DNA of 64,000 nucleotides, taken from NCBI RefSeq assembly GCF_028823635.1, contig NZ_JAPEHU010000003.1, forward strand, positions 346,971 through 410,970. Direction: 5' to 3'. This document shows positions 8,260 through 17,265 of the stretch, one piece after another (position 1 is the first letter of the stretch; the number at the start of each line of letters is the position of its first letter). Below the pieces are notes generated by a model that did no database searches, was not told where the DNA came from, and saw only the letters and a list, made by a program, of their open reading frames with translations. The DNA comes from Demequina sp. B12. GTDB taxonomy: Bacteria > Actinomycetota > Actinomycetes > Actinomycetales > Demequinaceae. The translations under genes were made by a program, and so were the position numbers.

Positions 8260-9284
8260 CGTGCCGCTCCTTCTGGGGTGTCGACTGCCTCGGGGATGGC
8301 GTCTGGGGGTGGATTTCGTCGGTAGCGGGCTTCGATGCGGCGGGCTTCGAGGGCCGCACGGACCCGGGCGTCGGTGAACAGGGCCAGGAGGAGGACTGCA
8401 CCGATGACGGCGTCCGTCCAGTAGCCGGGAACACCCAGGAAGCTCATCGAGGAGGTCACGAGGGTGATGAAGAAGGCACCCAGGCCCGCTCCGTACACGG
8501 AACCGGAGCCACCGGTGAGGGCCACGCCGCCGATCACTGCTGCAGCGATGGCGCGCATTTCGATTCCGACGCCGGCTTGGTTACTGACAGAGCCGATCTG
8601 AGACAGGAAGACCAGGCCGGCCGAAGCGGCGAGGGTTCCGGACAGTGCGAAGGCTCCCACGACGATGCCGTTGACACGGACGCCGATGAGGCGGGCACCT
8701 TCGGCGTTGTCGCCGGTGGCGTAGACGTGGCGGCCGCGACGGGTGCGTCCGAGGAGCAGTCCGAGGCCGATGATGATGGCCGCCGCGAGCCAGACAAGCA
8801 CTGGCAGACCGAGCAGGTCCGCGCCGGCGATCGCCTTGTACTCCGAGGGAATGGACTCGATCGAGTACCCACCCGTAATGAGGAACGATGCGCCGCGGTA
8901 GAGGCCGAGTGTGCCGAGTGTCATCACGATGGACGGCACGTGGCCATAAGCGACGCCGATGCCGTTGACAGCTCCCAGGAGGGCACCGAGCGCGAGGGTG
9001 ACGACGACCACGATGGGGATGGGCACGCCGTCGCGCAGCATGATGGCTCCCACGATCGCGGTGAGCGCCATGGTGGAGCCGACGGACACGTCGATGTTCT
9101 TGGTCATGATGACCACGGCGACACCGGCGGTGAGAAGCGCCAGAATCACGGTGGAGTTGAGCACACGAGCCAGGTTGTTGGGGTCAAGGAAGTTCGGGTC
9201 TACGAGGCCGACGACAGCGCCGAAGACGACGATGCCCATGACGGTGACCATTTCGCGTGCCTTGAAGAAGGCGGGGAGCTTCAT
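8256..9284 (-). CDS. lsrC: LsrC, AI-2 ABC transporter permease
   Basis: Second membrane subunit of the AI-2 importer. The 342-residue protein carries MTKNIDVSVGSTMAL near residue 60, IVMTLGTLGLYRG near residue 117, TGDNAEGARLIGVR in a cytoplasmic loop and IAAAVIGGVALTGGSGS near residue 245, collinear with E. coli LsrC. An AAGGAG box lies just before the ATG inside the end of lsrA, and the two genes overlap by 4 bp. The order lsrA-lsrC-lsrD-lsrB is the same as in enterobacteria. Confidence 0.94.
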   Translation of the reverse strand: MKLPAFFKAREMVTVMGIVVFGAVVGLVDPNFLDPNNLARVLNSTVILALLTAGVAVVIMTKNIDVSVGSTMALTAIVGAIMLRDGVPIPIVVVVTLALGALLGAVNGIGVAYGHVPSIVMTLGTLGLYRGASFLITGGYSIESIPSEYKAIAGADLLGLPVLVWLAAAIIIGLGLLLGRTRRGRHVYATGDNAEGARLIGVRVNGIVVGAFALSGTLAASAGLVFLSQIGSVSNQAGVGIEMRAIAAAVIGGVALTGGSGSVYGAGLGAFFITLVTSSMSFLGVPGYWTDAVIGAVLLLALFTDARVRAALEARRIEARYRRNPPPDAIPEAVDTPEGAAR

Positions 9285-10798
9285 GCTGCAACTCCTTCGT
9301 TGCCGATGCCGAACGCAGCGTTGCGCACGGACTCGAGGGTGACGTCTGCGTGGTCAAGGTGGGTTTCGATGCGCCCTTCCCTCATCACCACGACGGAGGT
9401 CGCCATTTGCACGACTTCCTCGAAGTCGGAGGAGATGAGGATGACTGCCACGCCGTCGTCTGCGAGGCCGCGGATGAGGTCGTAGATGTCTTGGCGGGCG
9501 GCGACGTCGATGCCACGGGTGGGCTCATCGAGGATGAGCACCTTGGGGGCGGGCGCAAGCACCTTGCCTAGCGCGACTTTCTGCTGGTTTCCGCCGGACA
9601 AGTTGCCGACTTTGCGCGTGAGCGACCCGGCCTGGATCACGAGGTCCTCGGAGGCCTTCTGTGCCCAGCCGCGGTCTTGGGTGTTGTCGATGACTCCACC
9701 GCGGGACACCTGGTCGAGGACGGTGCACGTGACGTTGTCGATGATGTCGCCCAGGAGGAACACGGCGTGTTCGCGGCGGTCTTCGGGGAGGTACGACAGC
9801 CCTTGGGCTTGCATGCTGGCGGGATCAGGCTTGTGGATGACGGTGCCGCACAGTTCGACGGATCCTTCGATGCGGGGCCGGAGTCCGAACACGGTTTCGG
9901 CCAGTTCCGTTCGTCCGGAACCGACCACTCCGGCAACGCCGAGGATCTCGCCGGGACGGACGTTGAGCGAGATGTCGCTGAAGCCTTGACCGCTGAGTCC
10001 CTCGACGGTGAGCGCCGGGGCAACGCTCTCGTCAAGGGTGAGCGCTGCGGCGCGGCCAGTGTCTTGGCGTGCGTTGGGCACCATCGCTTCGACGATCTCG
10101 CCGAGCGTTGTCTCGGCAACGTCGCGTTGCAGGACCATGGCGCCGTCTCGCAACACGGTGACGCGCTGGCACAGTTCGAAGATCTCCGACATGCGGTGTG
10201 AGACGTAGAAGATGCCGACGCCCTGGGCCGCGAGGCCGCGCAACTGCACGAAGAGCTGGTCGACTTCGCGTGCGGTCAGCGCTGCGGTGGGTTCGTCCAC
10301 GATGAGTACCTTGGCGCCACGCATCATGCCCTTGGCGAGTTCCACGAGTTGCTGATCGGAGATCGACAGGTCGCTTGCGCGCAGGTTGAGGTCGATGCTG
10401 TGGCCAAGGTTGGCGAAGGTCCGCTCCACTGCTGCTCGGGAGCGGTCACCGTCGGTGACCGCGAGCTGCACGTTTTCGAGGACCGTGAGGTTCCCGAACA
10501 GCAGCGGCTCCTGCGGAACTAGGCACACACCAGCGGCCGCAGAGGTGCGGGGGTTGAGCCGTCGAAAGTCTTTTCCTGCGATGGTCATGACGCCGTCATC
10601 GGCGGTCTCCACGCCGGTGAGGATCTTCATCAGTGTTGACTTGCCGGCGCCGTTTCCACCCACGAGTGCGTGGATCTCTCCAGCGCGCAGGTCGAGGTCA
10701 ACACCTTTAAGTACCGGAACGCCACCGAAGGACTTCCACAGGCCGCTGACACGCGCTAGCGTGTCAGTACCTGACTGAGGTCCTGTCTCCGTCTCCAT
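9281..10798 (-). CDS. lsrA: LsrA, AI-2 ABC transporter ATPase (duplicated)
   Basis: Cytoplasmic ATPase that powers AI-2 import. The 505-residue protein has two ABC domains, as in all sugar importers of this class. The first has Walker A GGNGAGKST and Walker B VLIVDEPTAAL. The second has a degenerate Walker A, GVVGSGRTE, and the signature LSGGNQQKV followed by VLILDEPTRG. The start at 10798 is chosen for a GGAGG box 7 nt upstream; the reading frame extends 23 codons further, but that would run through the promoter and operator region. It is the first gene of the nine-gene lsr operon. Confidence 0.93.
   Translation of the reverse strand: METETGPQSGTDTLARVSGLWKSFGGVPVLKGVDLDLRAGEIHALVGGNGAGKSTLMKILTGVETADDGVMTIAGKDFRRLNPRTSAAAGVCLVPQEPLLFGNLTVLENVQLAVTDGDRSRAAVERTFANLGHSIDLNLRASDLSISDQQLVELAKGMMRGAKVLIVDEPTAALTAREVDQLFVQLRGLAAQGVGIFYVSHRMSEIFELCQRVTVLRDGAMVLQRDVAETTLGEIVEAMVPNARQDTGRAAALTLDESVAPALTVEGLSGQGFSDISLNVRPGEILGVAGVVGSGRTELAETVFGLRPRIEGSVELCGTVIHKPDPASMQAQGLSYLPEDRREHAVFLLGDIIDNVTCTVLDQVSRGGVIDNTQDRGWAQKASEDLVIQAGSLTRKVGNLSGGNQQKVALGKVLAPAPKVLILDEPTRGIDVAARQDIYDLIRGLADDGVAVILISSDFEEVVQMATSVVVMREGRIETHLDHADVTLESVRNAAFGIGNEGVAA
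10746..10767. repeat. 22-bp perfect palindrome inside the lsrA start region
   Basis: CTGACACGC and its exact inverse GCGTGTCAG flank a 4-bp GCTA centre, 31 bp inside the lsrA coding region. Palindromes this perfect are uncommon in coding DNA. It could be an extra regulatory site or an mRNA stem near the start codon. It does not match the 16-bp operators upstream. Confidence 0.5.
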
Positions 10799-10832
10799 TG
10801 ACTGTCCTCCAAAGAGCCTCTCTCGCGACTTT

Positions 10833-10867
10833 GCGAGCATCCGCTCAACCACTGAGCGAATACTCAC
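10833..10867. promoter_or_regulatory. Downstream pair of lsr operators
   Basis: Two imperfect 16-bp palindromes, GCGAGCATCCGCTCAA (10833-10848) and CTGAGCGAATACTCAC (10852-10867), are separated by 3 bp. They cover the predicted transcription start of lsrA, so a bound repressor would block initiation. The half-site is GTGAGC/GCTCAC-like and recurs in the upstream pair. LsrR is the obvious candidate ligand; binding is inference. Confidence 0.65.
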
Positions 10868-10896
10868 AGCCTAGCGAGGGGCGAACTCCTTGTGAA
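10868..10896 (-). promoter_or_regulatory. Predicted lsr operon promoter
   Basis: On the minus strand TTCACA (complement of 10891-10896) is followed after 17 nt by TAGGCT (complement of 10868-10873), a reasonable sigma-70-type promoter. The start point would fall near 10861, leaving a leader of about 60 nt before lsrA. It sits exactly between the two operator pairs. Confidence 0.5.
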
Positions 10897-10905
10897 CCAG
10901 ATCAG

Positions 10906-10940
10906 GTGACGATTTGATCACAGAGTGAGCATTTGCTCAC
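10906..10940. promoter_or_regulatory. Upstream pair of lsr operators
   Basis: GTGACGATTTGATCAC (10906-10921) and the perfect palindrome GTGAGCATTTGCTCAC (10925-10940) are again separated by 3 bp. Each lies exactly 73 bp from its counterpart in the downstream pair, about seven helical turns. This suits a tetrameric SorC-family repressor that loops DNA across the core promoter. Confidence 0.7.
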
Positions 10941-11021
10941 GGAGGTGTGCGGGATCAGGACCTCAGTACTACGTGACAGACCTCATTTCAGCGGTCTACC
11001 CGCGGGAGACGCGTGGCGTCG

Positions 11022-12443
11022 TCACTTCCCCAGCATCGTCATGGGGTTAACCGTGGAGCCATTGACATACATCTCAAAGTGGAGATGGCATGCCGTCGAG
11101 GTGCCCGTGGTGCCGGAGTACCCCAGGAGGGTGCCCCTCGACACGCTCTGGCCCGAGCTCACGGCAAAGCTTGAGAAGTGGTTGGAGCTCGTCATCACGC
11201 TCTTGCCATCCACCGTGCCGTGATCAATCATCACCTGGTTGCCAAAACCACCCTTATAGGTAGCCCACACCACGGTGCCAGGCGCGGTGGCGTAGATCGG
11301 CGTTCCGCAGTACGCACGGAAGTCAGTACCCGCGTGAAGGCGCCAGTACTGCAACACCGGGTGATAGCGCATGCCGTAGGAAGAGGTGATGAACACATTC
11401 TTCGTGGGGTAGGCAAAGAACCCTGACGAGGAAGCCCCGCCACCCGAGGTTCCCCCACTGGAACCACTACCGGCTTCCGCAGCAGCCTTGTCCTTGGCGT
11501 CCTGGAGCGAACTCTCCGCATCGGCCTTGGCAGACTCTGCTTCCTTCTTGGTCTGATAGACCGCAGCGATCTCGTTACGAATCTGCTGCTGCAGGGCATC
11601 ATTTTCCTGCTGCTGCACGGCGAGCTTCTCACGGTGCGCCTCAAGCTCGGCCTTGACGATCTCCTGCTCGGCAACCAGCGCCTCAACCTCGACCTTGGCG
11701 GCTGCGGCTTCCTCACGCAGGCCCTCCAGCTCGACCACCAGTGCATCGGCCTCTACCTTGAGTTCCTCAATGTAGAGCCGGACGGCTTCCTGGCGGGCGC
11801 CGCGGTTGCGGTTCACCGCCGCGATCTCGTCCAGTTCCGCCAAGGTGTTGGACTGCACTCGCGATGCCGACTCCTGCGCGGTGTACTCGTCCACAAACTC
11901 GCGCGCGTCAGCAGCCCCCAACACGATGCTCAGCGACGCGTTAAGCGACGTGCCTTTGTACTGCTCGTAGGCGATGGCAGCGACCAGTGTTCGCAACTCT
12001 TGCGTGCGCTCTTCGTCTTCCTCGATCTGCTTGGTGATGGCCTCGTCTTGCGCCTGCGCAGCCGCCAACTTGTCGGCGACAATCCCCTGCTCCACCACCG
12101 CCGCATCGACAGCGGCCTGAGCCTCATCGAGCGCCGCCTGTAGCCCGGGGAGTTGACCATTCAACTCATCGAGGCGTTCCTGTGCCTCAAGGATGTCGGT
12201 GTCGGTGGCGTCGATTGCGGAGTCAAGCATCGCTGCTTCATCTTCCGCGGAGGCCTTCTTCTTATTGGCGTCGGAGAGGCTGTCTTGCGCCTTGTCGATG
12301 GCGTCTTGCTGCTTCTCGACCTCGTCCTCCCAGTCGGAGATCGAAGCCCCTGCAGACGTCGACAGACCCACGGTGATGCCACCGAGGATGGCGGCAAGCA
12401 ACACCGCGGCAATGAGGATGAGCTGTCGACGTGCAATGTTCAT
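11022..12443 (-). CDS. M23 peptidase with coiled coil, FtsEX-linked cell wall hydrolase
   Basis: A secreted or membrane-anchored peptidoglycan hydrolase of 473 residues. An N-terminal hydrophobic segment (residues about 8-30) is followed by a long coiled coil of about 280 residues rich in Glu, Ala and Gln, a Gly/Ser linker near 345-360, and a LytM/M23 domain with the zinc motifs RLHAGTDFRA and CHLHFEMY. This layout matches EnvC- and RipC-like partners that FtsEX activates through the coiled coil. The start overlaps the ftsX stop by 4 bp (ATGA), so FtsX and this enzyme are probably made together. All metal ligands are intact, so it should be an active endopeptidase. Confidence 0.92.
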   Translation of the reverse strand: MNIARRQLILIAAVLLAAILGGITVGLSTSAGASISDWEDEVEKQQDAIDKAQDSLSDANKKKASAEDEAAMLDSAIDATDTDILEAQERLDELNGQLPGLQAALDEAQAAVDAAVVEQGIVADKLAAAQAQDEAITKQIEEDEERTQELRTLVAAIAYEQYKGTSLNASLSIVLGAADAREFVDEYTAQESASRVQSNTLAELDEIAAVNRNRGARQEAVRLYIEELKVEADALVVELEGLREEAAAAKVEVEALVAEQEIVKAELEAHREKLAVQQQENDALQQQIRNEIAAVYQTKKEAESAKADAESSLQDAKDKAAAEAGSGSSGGTSGGGASSSGFFAYPTKNVFITSSYGMRYHPVLQYWRLHAGTDFRAYCGTPIYATAPGTVVWATYKGGFGNQVMIDHGTVDGKSVMTSSNHFSSFAVSSGQSVSRGTLLGYSGTTGTSTACHLHFEMYVNGSTVNPMTMLGK

Positions 12444-13351
12444 ACGCGCGTGTACCTCTTCAAAGTCAGGAGCGATGCCACGAGCGCCAACGCCACCGCA
12501 GCCACAATGAGCCACGGCGCGACAGACCACACGTCGTCACGTCCGATGTAGTCGACCCACGCCACGGAGCCGGTCAGCCATCCCTCCACGAAGTAGCGGA
12601 CCGCGAGCCACAGGCCCACAATCGCCATGAGCGCACCACCGGTAGCGGCCGCAGCTCCTTCGAGCATGAATGGCGCCTGAATCAGCGATCGTGAGGCGCC
12701 CACCATGCGCATGATGTTGGTTTCGCGGCGGCGACTCAAGGCGCTCAGGCGGATCGTCGTCGTGATGAGCAAAACTGCCGTCAGCATCATGATGCCGGCC
12801 AGTGCGGCCGCAAGGATGGTGGCGGAGTTCAGCAAGGAGAACAAGTCGTCAAAGACTTCCCGCTGGTCGTAGACGGACTGCACGCCCGGTAGGCCTGCGG
12901 TCGCGTCCGCAACAACCTGGAACTCTTCTGGATCGTGCAACTTGACGCGCAGCACGGGAGCGAGCTCCTCAGGCGTCAACTGCGCATAGACACCGGAGTC
13001 GTCGGCGGCGACGATGGACTCGTACACCTCTTCACGCGTCTCGACATAGACGGACTGCACCAGATCCGCCACGTTGCCCTCTTCGAGCACCGCGACAATC
13101 TCGTCCTGCTGGGCAGTGGTGACGGCACCTTCCGCACAGTTGTCGTCCAGAGCACCCGGTGGGCAGAGGAAGATCGAAACCTCGACTTGCCCGTACCAGG
13201 CTTCCTTCAACTGTTGGACCTGCATCTGGGTGAGTGCCGCGGCACCCACAAACGTCAGCGACACAAAGGTCACGAGCGCGACGGACAGCGCCATCGTGGA
13301 GTTGCGGCGAAGACCGTTCCAGACCTCGCCCATGATGAATCGCAGGCGCAT
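12440..13351 (-). CDS. ftsX: Cell division protein FtsX
   Basis: FtsX is the membrane subunit of the FtsEX ABC-type complex that couples ATP hydrolysis to cell-wall cleavage at division. The 303-residue protein has one N-terminal membrane segment (about 20-42), a large extracellular domain (about 45-165) with two Cys residues (CPPGALDDNC), and three C-terminal membrane segments around 170-300. The RRRETNIMRMVGAS loop between the second and third segments is typical of the family. It overlaps ftsE by one base and the M23 gene by 4 bp. Confidence 0.95.
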   Translation of the reverse strand: MRLRFIMGEVWNGLRRNSTMALSVALVTFVSLTFVGAAALTQMQVQQLKEAWYGQVEVSIFLCPPGALDDNCAEGAVTTAQQDEIVAVLEEGNVADLVQSVYVETREEVYESIVAADDSGVYAQLTPEELAPVLRVKLHDPEEFQVVADATAGLPGVQSVYDQREVFDDLFSLLNSATILAAALAGIMMLTAVLLITTTIRLSALSRRRETNIMRMVGASRSLIQAPFMLEGAAAATGGALMAIVGLWLAVRYFVEGWLTGSVAWVDYIGRDDVWSVAPWLIVAAVALALVASLLTLKRYTRV

Positions 13352-14043
13352 CAGACGGTCTCCAGTCCGTAGACGCCGCGATCTTGGTCACGCACCAGGT
13401 GTCCGCCCTTGAGTTCGATGACGCGCTTGCGCATCTGGTCCACGATCTCGTCGTCGTGGGTCGCCATCAGCACCGTGGTGCCAGTGCGGTTAATACGGTC
13501 CAGCAGACGCATGATGCCCACGGAGGTGCCCGGGTCCAGGTTTCCCGTGGGCTCATCGCACAGAAGAATCGGTGGATGGTTCACGAAGGCGCGCGCAATC
13601 GCGACGCGCTGCTGTTCACCACCTGACAGTTCGTGCGGTAGCCGGCGTTCCTTGCCTGCCAAGCCCACCAGTTCGAGCATCTCGGGCACCGTGGCCTTGA
13701 CGTCGCGCTTGGACTTGCCGATCACTTCGAGTGCGAAGGCGACGTTTTGGTACACCGTCTTATTGGGCAGCAGGCGGAAGTCTTGGAACACGGCGCCGAT
13801 CTCGCGGCGCAGTTGTGGCACGCGCCAGTTCGACAGCCTGTTGAGCTGGCGTCCCGCGACCCAGACGTCTCCGCTGGTGGCGCGTTCCTCACGCAGAATC
13901 AGTTTGAGGAACGTGGACTTGCCGGAACCTGAGGAGCCCACCAGGAACACAAAGTCGCCGCGCTCAATCTCTACGTCCACAGCATCCAGTGCCGGTCGGG
14001 CACCGCGGGTGTAGACCTTAGAGACATTGTCGAATCGGATCAT
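13351..14043 (-). CDS. ftsE: Cell division ATP-binding protein FtsE
   Basis: ATPase of the FtsEX complex. The 230-residue single ABC domain contains Walker [10 protein letters not shown], the Q-loop region [10 protein letters not shown], signature [14 protein letters not shown], Walker [12 protein letters not shown] and the H-loop MATHD, all intact. GGAAG lies upstream of the ATG. prfB lies further upstream on the same strand, but a convergent gene on the opposite strand (14219-14644) separates them, so ftsE needs its own promoter here. Confidence 0.96.
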   Translation of the reverse strand: MIRFDNVSKVYTRGARPALDAVDVEIERGDFVFLVGSSGSGKSTFLKLILREERATSGDVWVAGRQLNRLSNWRVPQLRREIGAVFQDFRLLPNKTVYQNVAFALEVIGKSKRDVKATVPEMLELVGLAGKERRLPHELSGGEQQRVAIARAFVNHPPILLCDEPTGNLDPGTSVGIMRLLDRINRTGTTVLMATHDDEIVDQMRKRVIELKGGHLVRDQDRGVYGLETV

Positions 14044-14218
14044 GAGTCACTTCCGCGCGCGGGGTCGGTCACGCGCATACGCAAGCATCGTAAGAACGTG
14101 TCAACCATGCAGTCGGCAGGCGCGCCGGAGTCGGCAGTGTCACATTGGTCACATGCGTTGCCGCAGGCGGCGGGCCGATGCTCTGGCCAAGCCTTCGCCG
14201 GCGTGGCACGCTGGCACG

Positions 14219-14644
14219 ATGACAACCCAGGACCGCAACACTCCCGCCCCGGCCGTGCCTGCATTGGTGGAGGCCGCGCTCGCCGACTATCCGGACGCGA
14301 CGCGGGACCGCGTGCTCCAACTGAGAGAAGTGTTGTGGGAAGTCGTCGCGGCAGAGCCCGCGATTGGTGTCGTAGAGGAGTCGTTGAAATGGGGTCAGCC
14401 GAGTTACCGTCCCGCTACCGCCGGCACGGGCACGACCGTACGCATTGATCGGGTCTCAGGAAGCGATGACGTCGCAGTGTTCACGCCCTGCAGCACCAGC
14501 CTGGTGGCGGAGTTTCGTGAGGCCCACGGCTCGATCGCTACCTATGACGGCAAACGTGGCGTGATTGTCCCTGCGGAAGGTGAGATCCCACTCCCGGCAC
14601 TACGTGACCATATGCGGGAAGCGCTGCTGTACTTCCAGCGCTAG
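14219..14644 (+). CDS. DUF1801 domain protein
   Basis: A 141-residue soluble protein with a DUF1801 (YdhG/MTH1175-like) fold, recognised by [14 protein letters not shown] near residue 58 and the [14 protein letters not shown] end. These small proteins have no settled biochemical role. The start is ATG at 14219, after a CACGCT hexamer 6 nt upstream, perhaps a leaderless promoter. It overlaps the convergent prfB stop by 4 bp. It interrupts the usual prfB-ftsE adjacency. Confidence 0.75.
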   Translation: MTTQDRNTPAPAVPALVEAALADYPDATRDRVLQLREVLWEVVAAEPAIGVVEESLKWGQPSYRPATAGTGTTVRIDRVSGSDDVAVFTPCSTSLVAEFREAHGSIATYDGKRGVIVPAEGEIPLPALRDHMREALLYFQR

Positions 14645-15753
14645 TCCTGCTCGCGCTCCTGCTGCTTGCGCCAACGAATGCCAGCATCGATGAAACCATC
14701 CAGTTCACCGTCGAAGACGATCGCGGGGTTACCCACCTCGTAGCCGGTGCGTAGGTCCTTGACCAACTGCTGCCCGTAGAGGAAGTAGGAGCGCATTTGG
14801 TCGCCCCAACTGGCCGTGATGGTGCCCGCCAGTTCCTTCTTCACGGCGGCTTCTTCTTCCTTCTTCAACAGAAGCAGGCGGGTCTGAAGCACGCGCATGG
14901 CTGCGGCACGGTTCTGGATCTGGGACTTTTCGTCCTGCATCGACACCACAATGCCTGTGGGCAGGTGGGTGATGCGGACAGCGGAGTCGGTGGTGTTCAC
15001 GGACTGACCGCCCGGACCAGAGGATCGGAAGACGTCGATGCGGATGTCGGTCTCGGGGACCTCCACCTCTTGCGCCTCTTCCATGATGGGGATGACTTCC
15101 ACGGCGGCGAAGCTGGTCTGACGCTTGTCAGCGGATCCAAACGGGCTGATGCGAGCGAGCCGATGCGTGCCTGCCTCAACCGACAACGTTCCATAGGCAT
15201 ACGGCGCGTCCACCTCAAAGGTGGCCGACTTGATTCCCGCGCCCTCCGCATAGGAGGTGTCCATCACCTTGGTGGGATAGTCGTGACGTTCCGCCCAGCG
15301 CAGGTACATGCGCAGCAGCATTTCGGCAAAGTCGGTCGCGTCGTCGCCGCCAGCACCCGAGCGGATCGTGACGACCGCGCCACGCTCATCCCATTCGCCC
15401 GACATCAGGGTCCGCACTTCCATGGCAGACAGGTCAGCCTTCAACTTGGCGAGGTCCGCGTCTGCTTCCGCTAGCGTCTCTTCGTCTTCCCCCTCAGTGC
15501 CTAATTCCACCAGCACTTCAAGGTCATCGATACGGCTACGCATCGTGGTCAGCCGCTCGCGCTCAGCATTGGCACCAGACAACGCGCTCGTCACCTTCTG
15601 CGCGTTCTCCTGGTTGTCCCACAGGTCCGGGGCGGCAGCCTGCTCCTCGAGGTCCGCGATGCGTGCTGCGAGCGCTTCAGGGTCGCTCACTGCCTCGATC
15701 TGGGTGAAGGTTGCGCGCAGGGCGCTGAGTTCTGCAGGAAAGTCGGTGGCCAC
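14641..15753 (-). CDS. prfB: Peptide chain release factor 2
   Basis: RF2 recognises UGA and UAA and triggers peptide release. The 370-residue protein has the SPF anticodon-like tripeptide in RISPFGS and the catalytic GGQ in [12 protein letters not shown]. The start is GTG at 15753, giving MATDFPAEL, a normal actinobacterial RF2 N terminus. The frame is open throughout, so the programmed +1 frameshift that autoregulates prfB in many bacteria is absent, as usual in actinobacteria. A TAGACT box 8 nt before the GTG and the lack of a Shine-Dalgarno sequence suggest a leaderless mRNA. Confidence 0.96.
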   Translation of the reverse strand: MATDFPAELSALRATFTQIEAVSDPEALAARIADLEEQAAAPDLWDNQENAQKVTSALSGANAERERLTTMRSRIDDLEVLVELGTEGEDEETLAEADADLAKLKADLSAMEVRTLMSGEWDERGAVVTIRSGAGGDDATDFAEMLLRMYLRWAERHDYPTKVMDTSYAEGAGIKSATFEVDAPYAYGTLSVEAGTHRLARISPFGSADKRQTSFAAVEVIPIMEEAQEVEVPETDIRIDVFRSSGPGGQSVNTTDSAVRITHLPTGIVVSMQDEKSQIQNRAAAMRVLQTRLLLLKKEEEAAVKKELAGTITASWGDQMRSYFLYGQQLVKDLRTGYEVGNPAIVFDGELDGFIDAGIRWRKQQEREQD

Positions 15754-15807
15754 GACGCACCAGTCTAGTCGGGCAGCCGTGAACACCCCACCCGTATGCT
15801 CATGGCC

Positions 15808-17121
15808 ATGACTGTGGATGCGACGGCACACTCCCCGGCACAGACTTCCCGGGTTCGCATGCTTGCAAAAGTCACTCTTCCTGCGCTGGTCATTGGCGCG
15901 ATGTGCGGAGTGCTGCTGTGGGCCATCGATGAGGCTGCTGAAGGCGTCACGGTGGTGATGTGGGAGTGGCTTCCGGAGGTCACGGGAATCGACCCCGAGG
16001 CACGCTGGTGGCCCATCGTGGTGTTGGGCCTCGCCGGACTCGCCGTCGGCACCGTGATCCGCTACGTGCCGGGCCACGGTGGCTACGACTCCGCCACGAC
16101 GGAACTGGTGGCCCCTCCCCTGCCCCTGAAGGCACTACCGGGCATCGCACTCGCCCTCATCATTAGCTTGGGCGCTGGCGTCTCCCTGGGCCCAGAAAGC
16201 CCCATCATCTCGATCGCGGTGGGACTATCCGTGTGGGGCGTGGCGCGCATCCTGCCCGAGGCGGGACATGGCCAGATACTGCTGGTGGCGGGCGCCGGCA
16301 TGGTGGGAGCAATGTTCGGCTCCCCCGTCGCCGCCGCGCTACTACTCACGGAAATGGTCGCGGGCCTCAAGGGCGGCGGACTGTTGTGGGACAAGTTGTT
16401 CGCTCCCGTGGCCGCAGCGGCCAGCGGTGCATTGGTCGCTCACTGGCTTGGCGTGGCGTTTACTCCGGGCGGCGACTCCGACTACACAGGACCGTCACTC
16501 ATGGACCTCGCCGTGGGCATTCCGGTGGCGGTAGTCGCGGCCGTCGCTTCACTAGCCGGGGCGTGGCTCATGCCCAAGTTGTGGCACCTCCTGCGCCGGT
16601 ACCCCAACCCCATTGTCTTCACCACCATCGGCGGCCTTGTGCTGGGAGTCTTGGGCAGCATCGGCGGCCACATCACATTGTTTAAGGGCGCAGCGGAGAC
16701 GGGTGAGCTCATCGAGCGAGCCAGCGAGTTCTCCTTCTGGGCCCTGTTGGGCTTGGCGTTCATCAAGGTGGCGGCGCTGACGGTGTCCGCGGCTTCTGGG
16801 TTCCGCGGCGGACGGATCTTCCCCGCGGTGTTCATCGGTAGCGCGTTTGGCCTCGCCGGGCATGCTCTGGTGCCGGACTCATCGCTGTCGCTGGCGTTGG
16901 CCGCCGGCGCGATGGGGTCCATCCTGGCGGTGGGTCGAGACGGCTGGCTCGCCATCTTCATGGGCGTCGCACTCGTCGGAGACGTGACCGTCCTACCGAT
17001 GATGTGCGTGATCGTCTTGCCAGTGTGGCTGTTCGTGACCTCCGGGCCGGAAATGCTGGTCCACGGCGCTACTGTTCCGCCCAAGGCCGGCCACGCGGCG
17101 CCACCGGAACCGCCTCAGTAG
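15808..17121 (+). CDS. ClC-family chloride channel/transporter
   Basis: A 437-residue integral membrane protein of the ClC family, with about ten to twelve hydrophobic helices. The selectivity motif with the gating glutamate is seen as SLGPESP near residue 130 (GREGP-like), and the later conserved segment as [13 protein letters not shown] near residue 330. It is likely a chloride channel or H+/Cl- exchanger for acid or osmotic tolerance. Three in-frame ATGs are possible (15796, 15802, 15808). The last is preferred because TATGCT at 15795-15800 is a -10 box 7 nt before it and no ribosome site exists, so it is probably leaderless. Divergent from prfB with only 54 bp between. Confidence 0.9.
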   Translation: MTVDATAHSPAQTSRVRMLAKVTLPALVIGAMCGVLLWAIDEAAEGVTVVMWEWLPEVTGIDPEARWWPIVVLGLAGLAVGTVIRYVPGHGGYDSATTELVAPPLPLKALPGIALALIISLGAGVSLGPESPIISIAVGLSVWGVARILPEAGHGQILLVAGAGMVGAMFGSPVAAALLLTEMVAGLKGGGLLWDKLFAPVAAAASGALVAHWLGVAFTPGGDSDYTGPSLMDLAVGIPVAVVAAVASLAGAWLMPKLWHLLRRYPNPIVFTTIGGLVLGVLGSIGGHITLFKGAAETGELIERASEFSFWALLGLAFIKVAALTVSAASGFRGGRIFPAVFIGSAFGLAGHALVPDSSLSLALAAGAMGSILAVGRDGWLAIFMGVALVGDVTVLPMMCVIVLPVWLFVTSGPEMLVHGATVPPKAGHAAPPEPPQ

Positions 17122-17176
17122 CAGCCGCACCGGCATCGGCCGTCCAGAGCACACCACCTCTCCGCGGACATGCGAA

Positions 17177-17215
17177 ACGCCCCTGGTCTCGAGGGGTACT
17201 CGAGCCCAGGGGCGT
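17177..17215. terminator. Bidirectional terminator between clc and adhE
   Basis: ACGCCCCTGG (17177-17186) pairs with CCAGGGGCGT (17206-17215), and the loop contains a further CTCGAG/CTCGAG stem. It lies between convergent genes and can serve both strands. Confidence 0.8.
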
Positions 17216-17221
17216 GATTCC

Positions 17222-17248
17222 CGGCGATCCCCGGGTGAGGGGATGCCG
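17222..17248 (-). terminator. adhE-proximal terminator hairpin
   Basis: A stem of about 10 bp with one bulged base (17222-17232 with 17239-17248) lies 18 nt after the adhE stop codon, before the larger bidirectional hairpin. Confidence 0.6.
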
Positions 17249-17265
17249 TGGATAGTGCTCGCGGG

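Noticed and set aside
8226..9485. A 419-codon plus-strand frame over the lsrC/lsrD junction
   Set aside because: Asp/Gly/Glu-rich translation antisense to LsrC, with no family features.
14641..15753. Programmed +1 frameshift in prfB
   Set aside because: The frame is open from the GTG through the SPF and GGQ motifs with no internal UGA or shift site.
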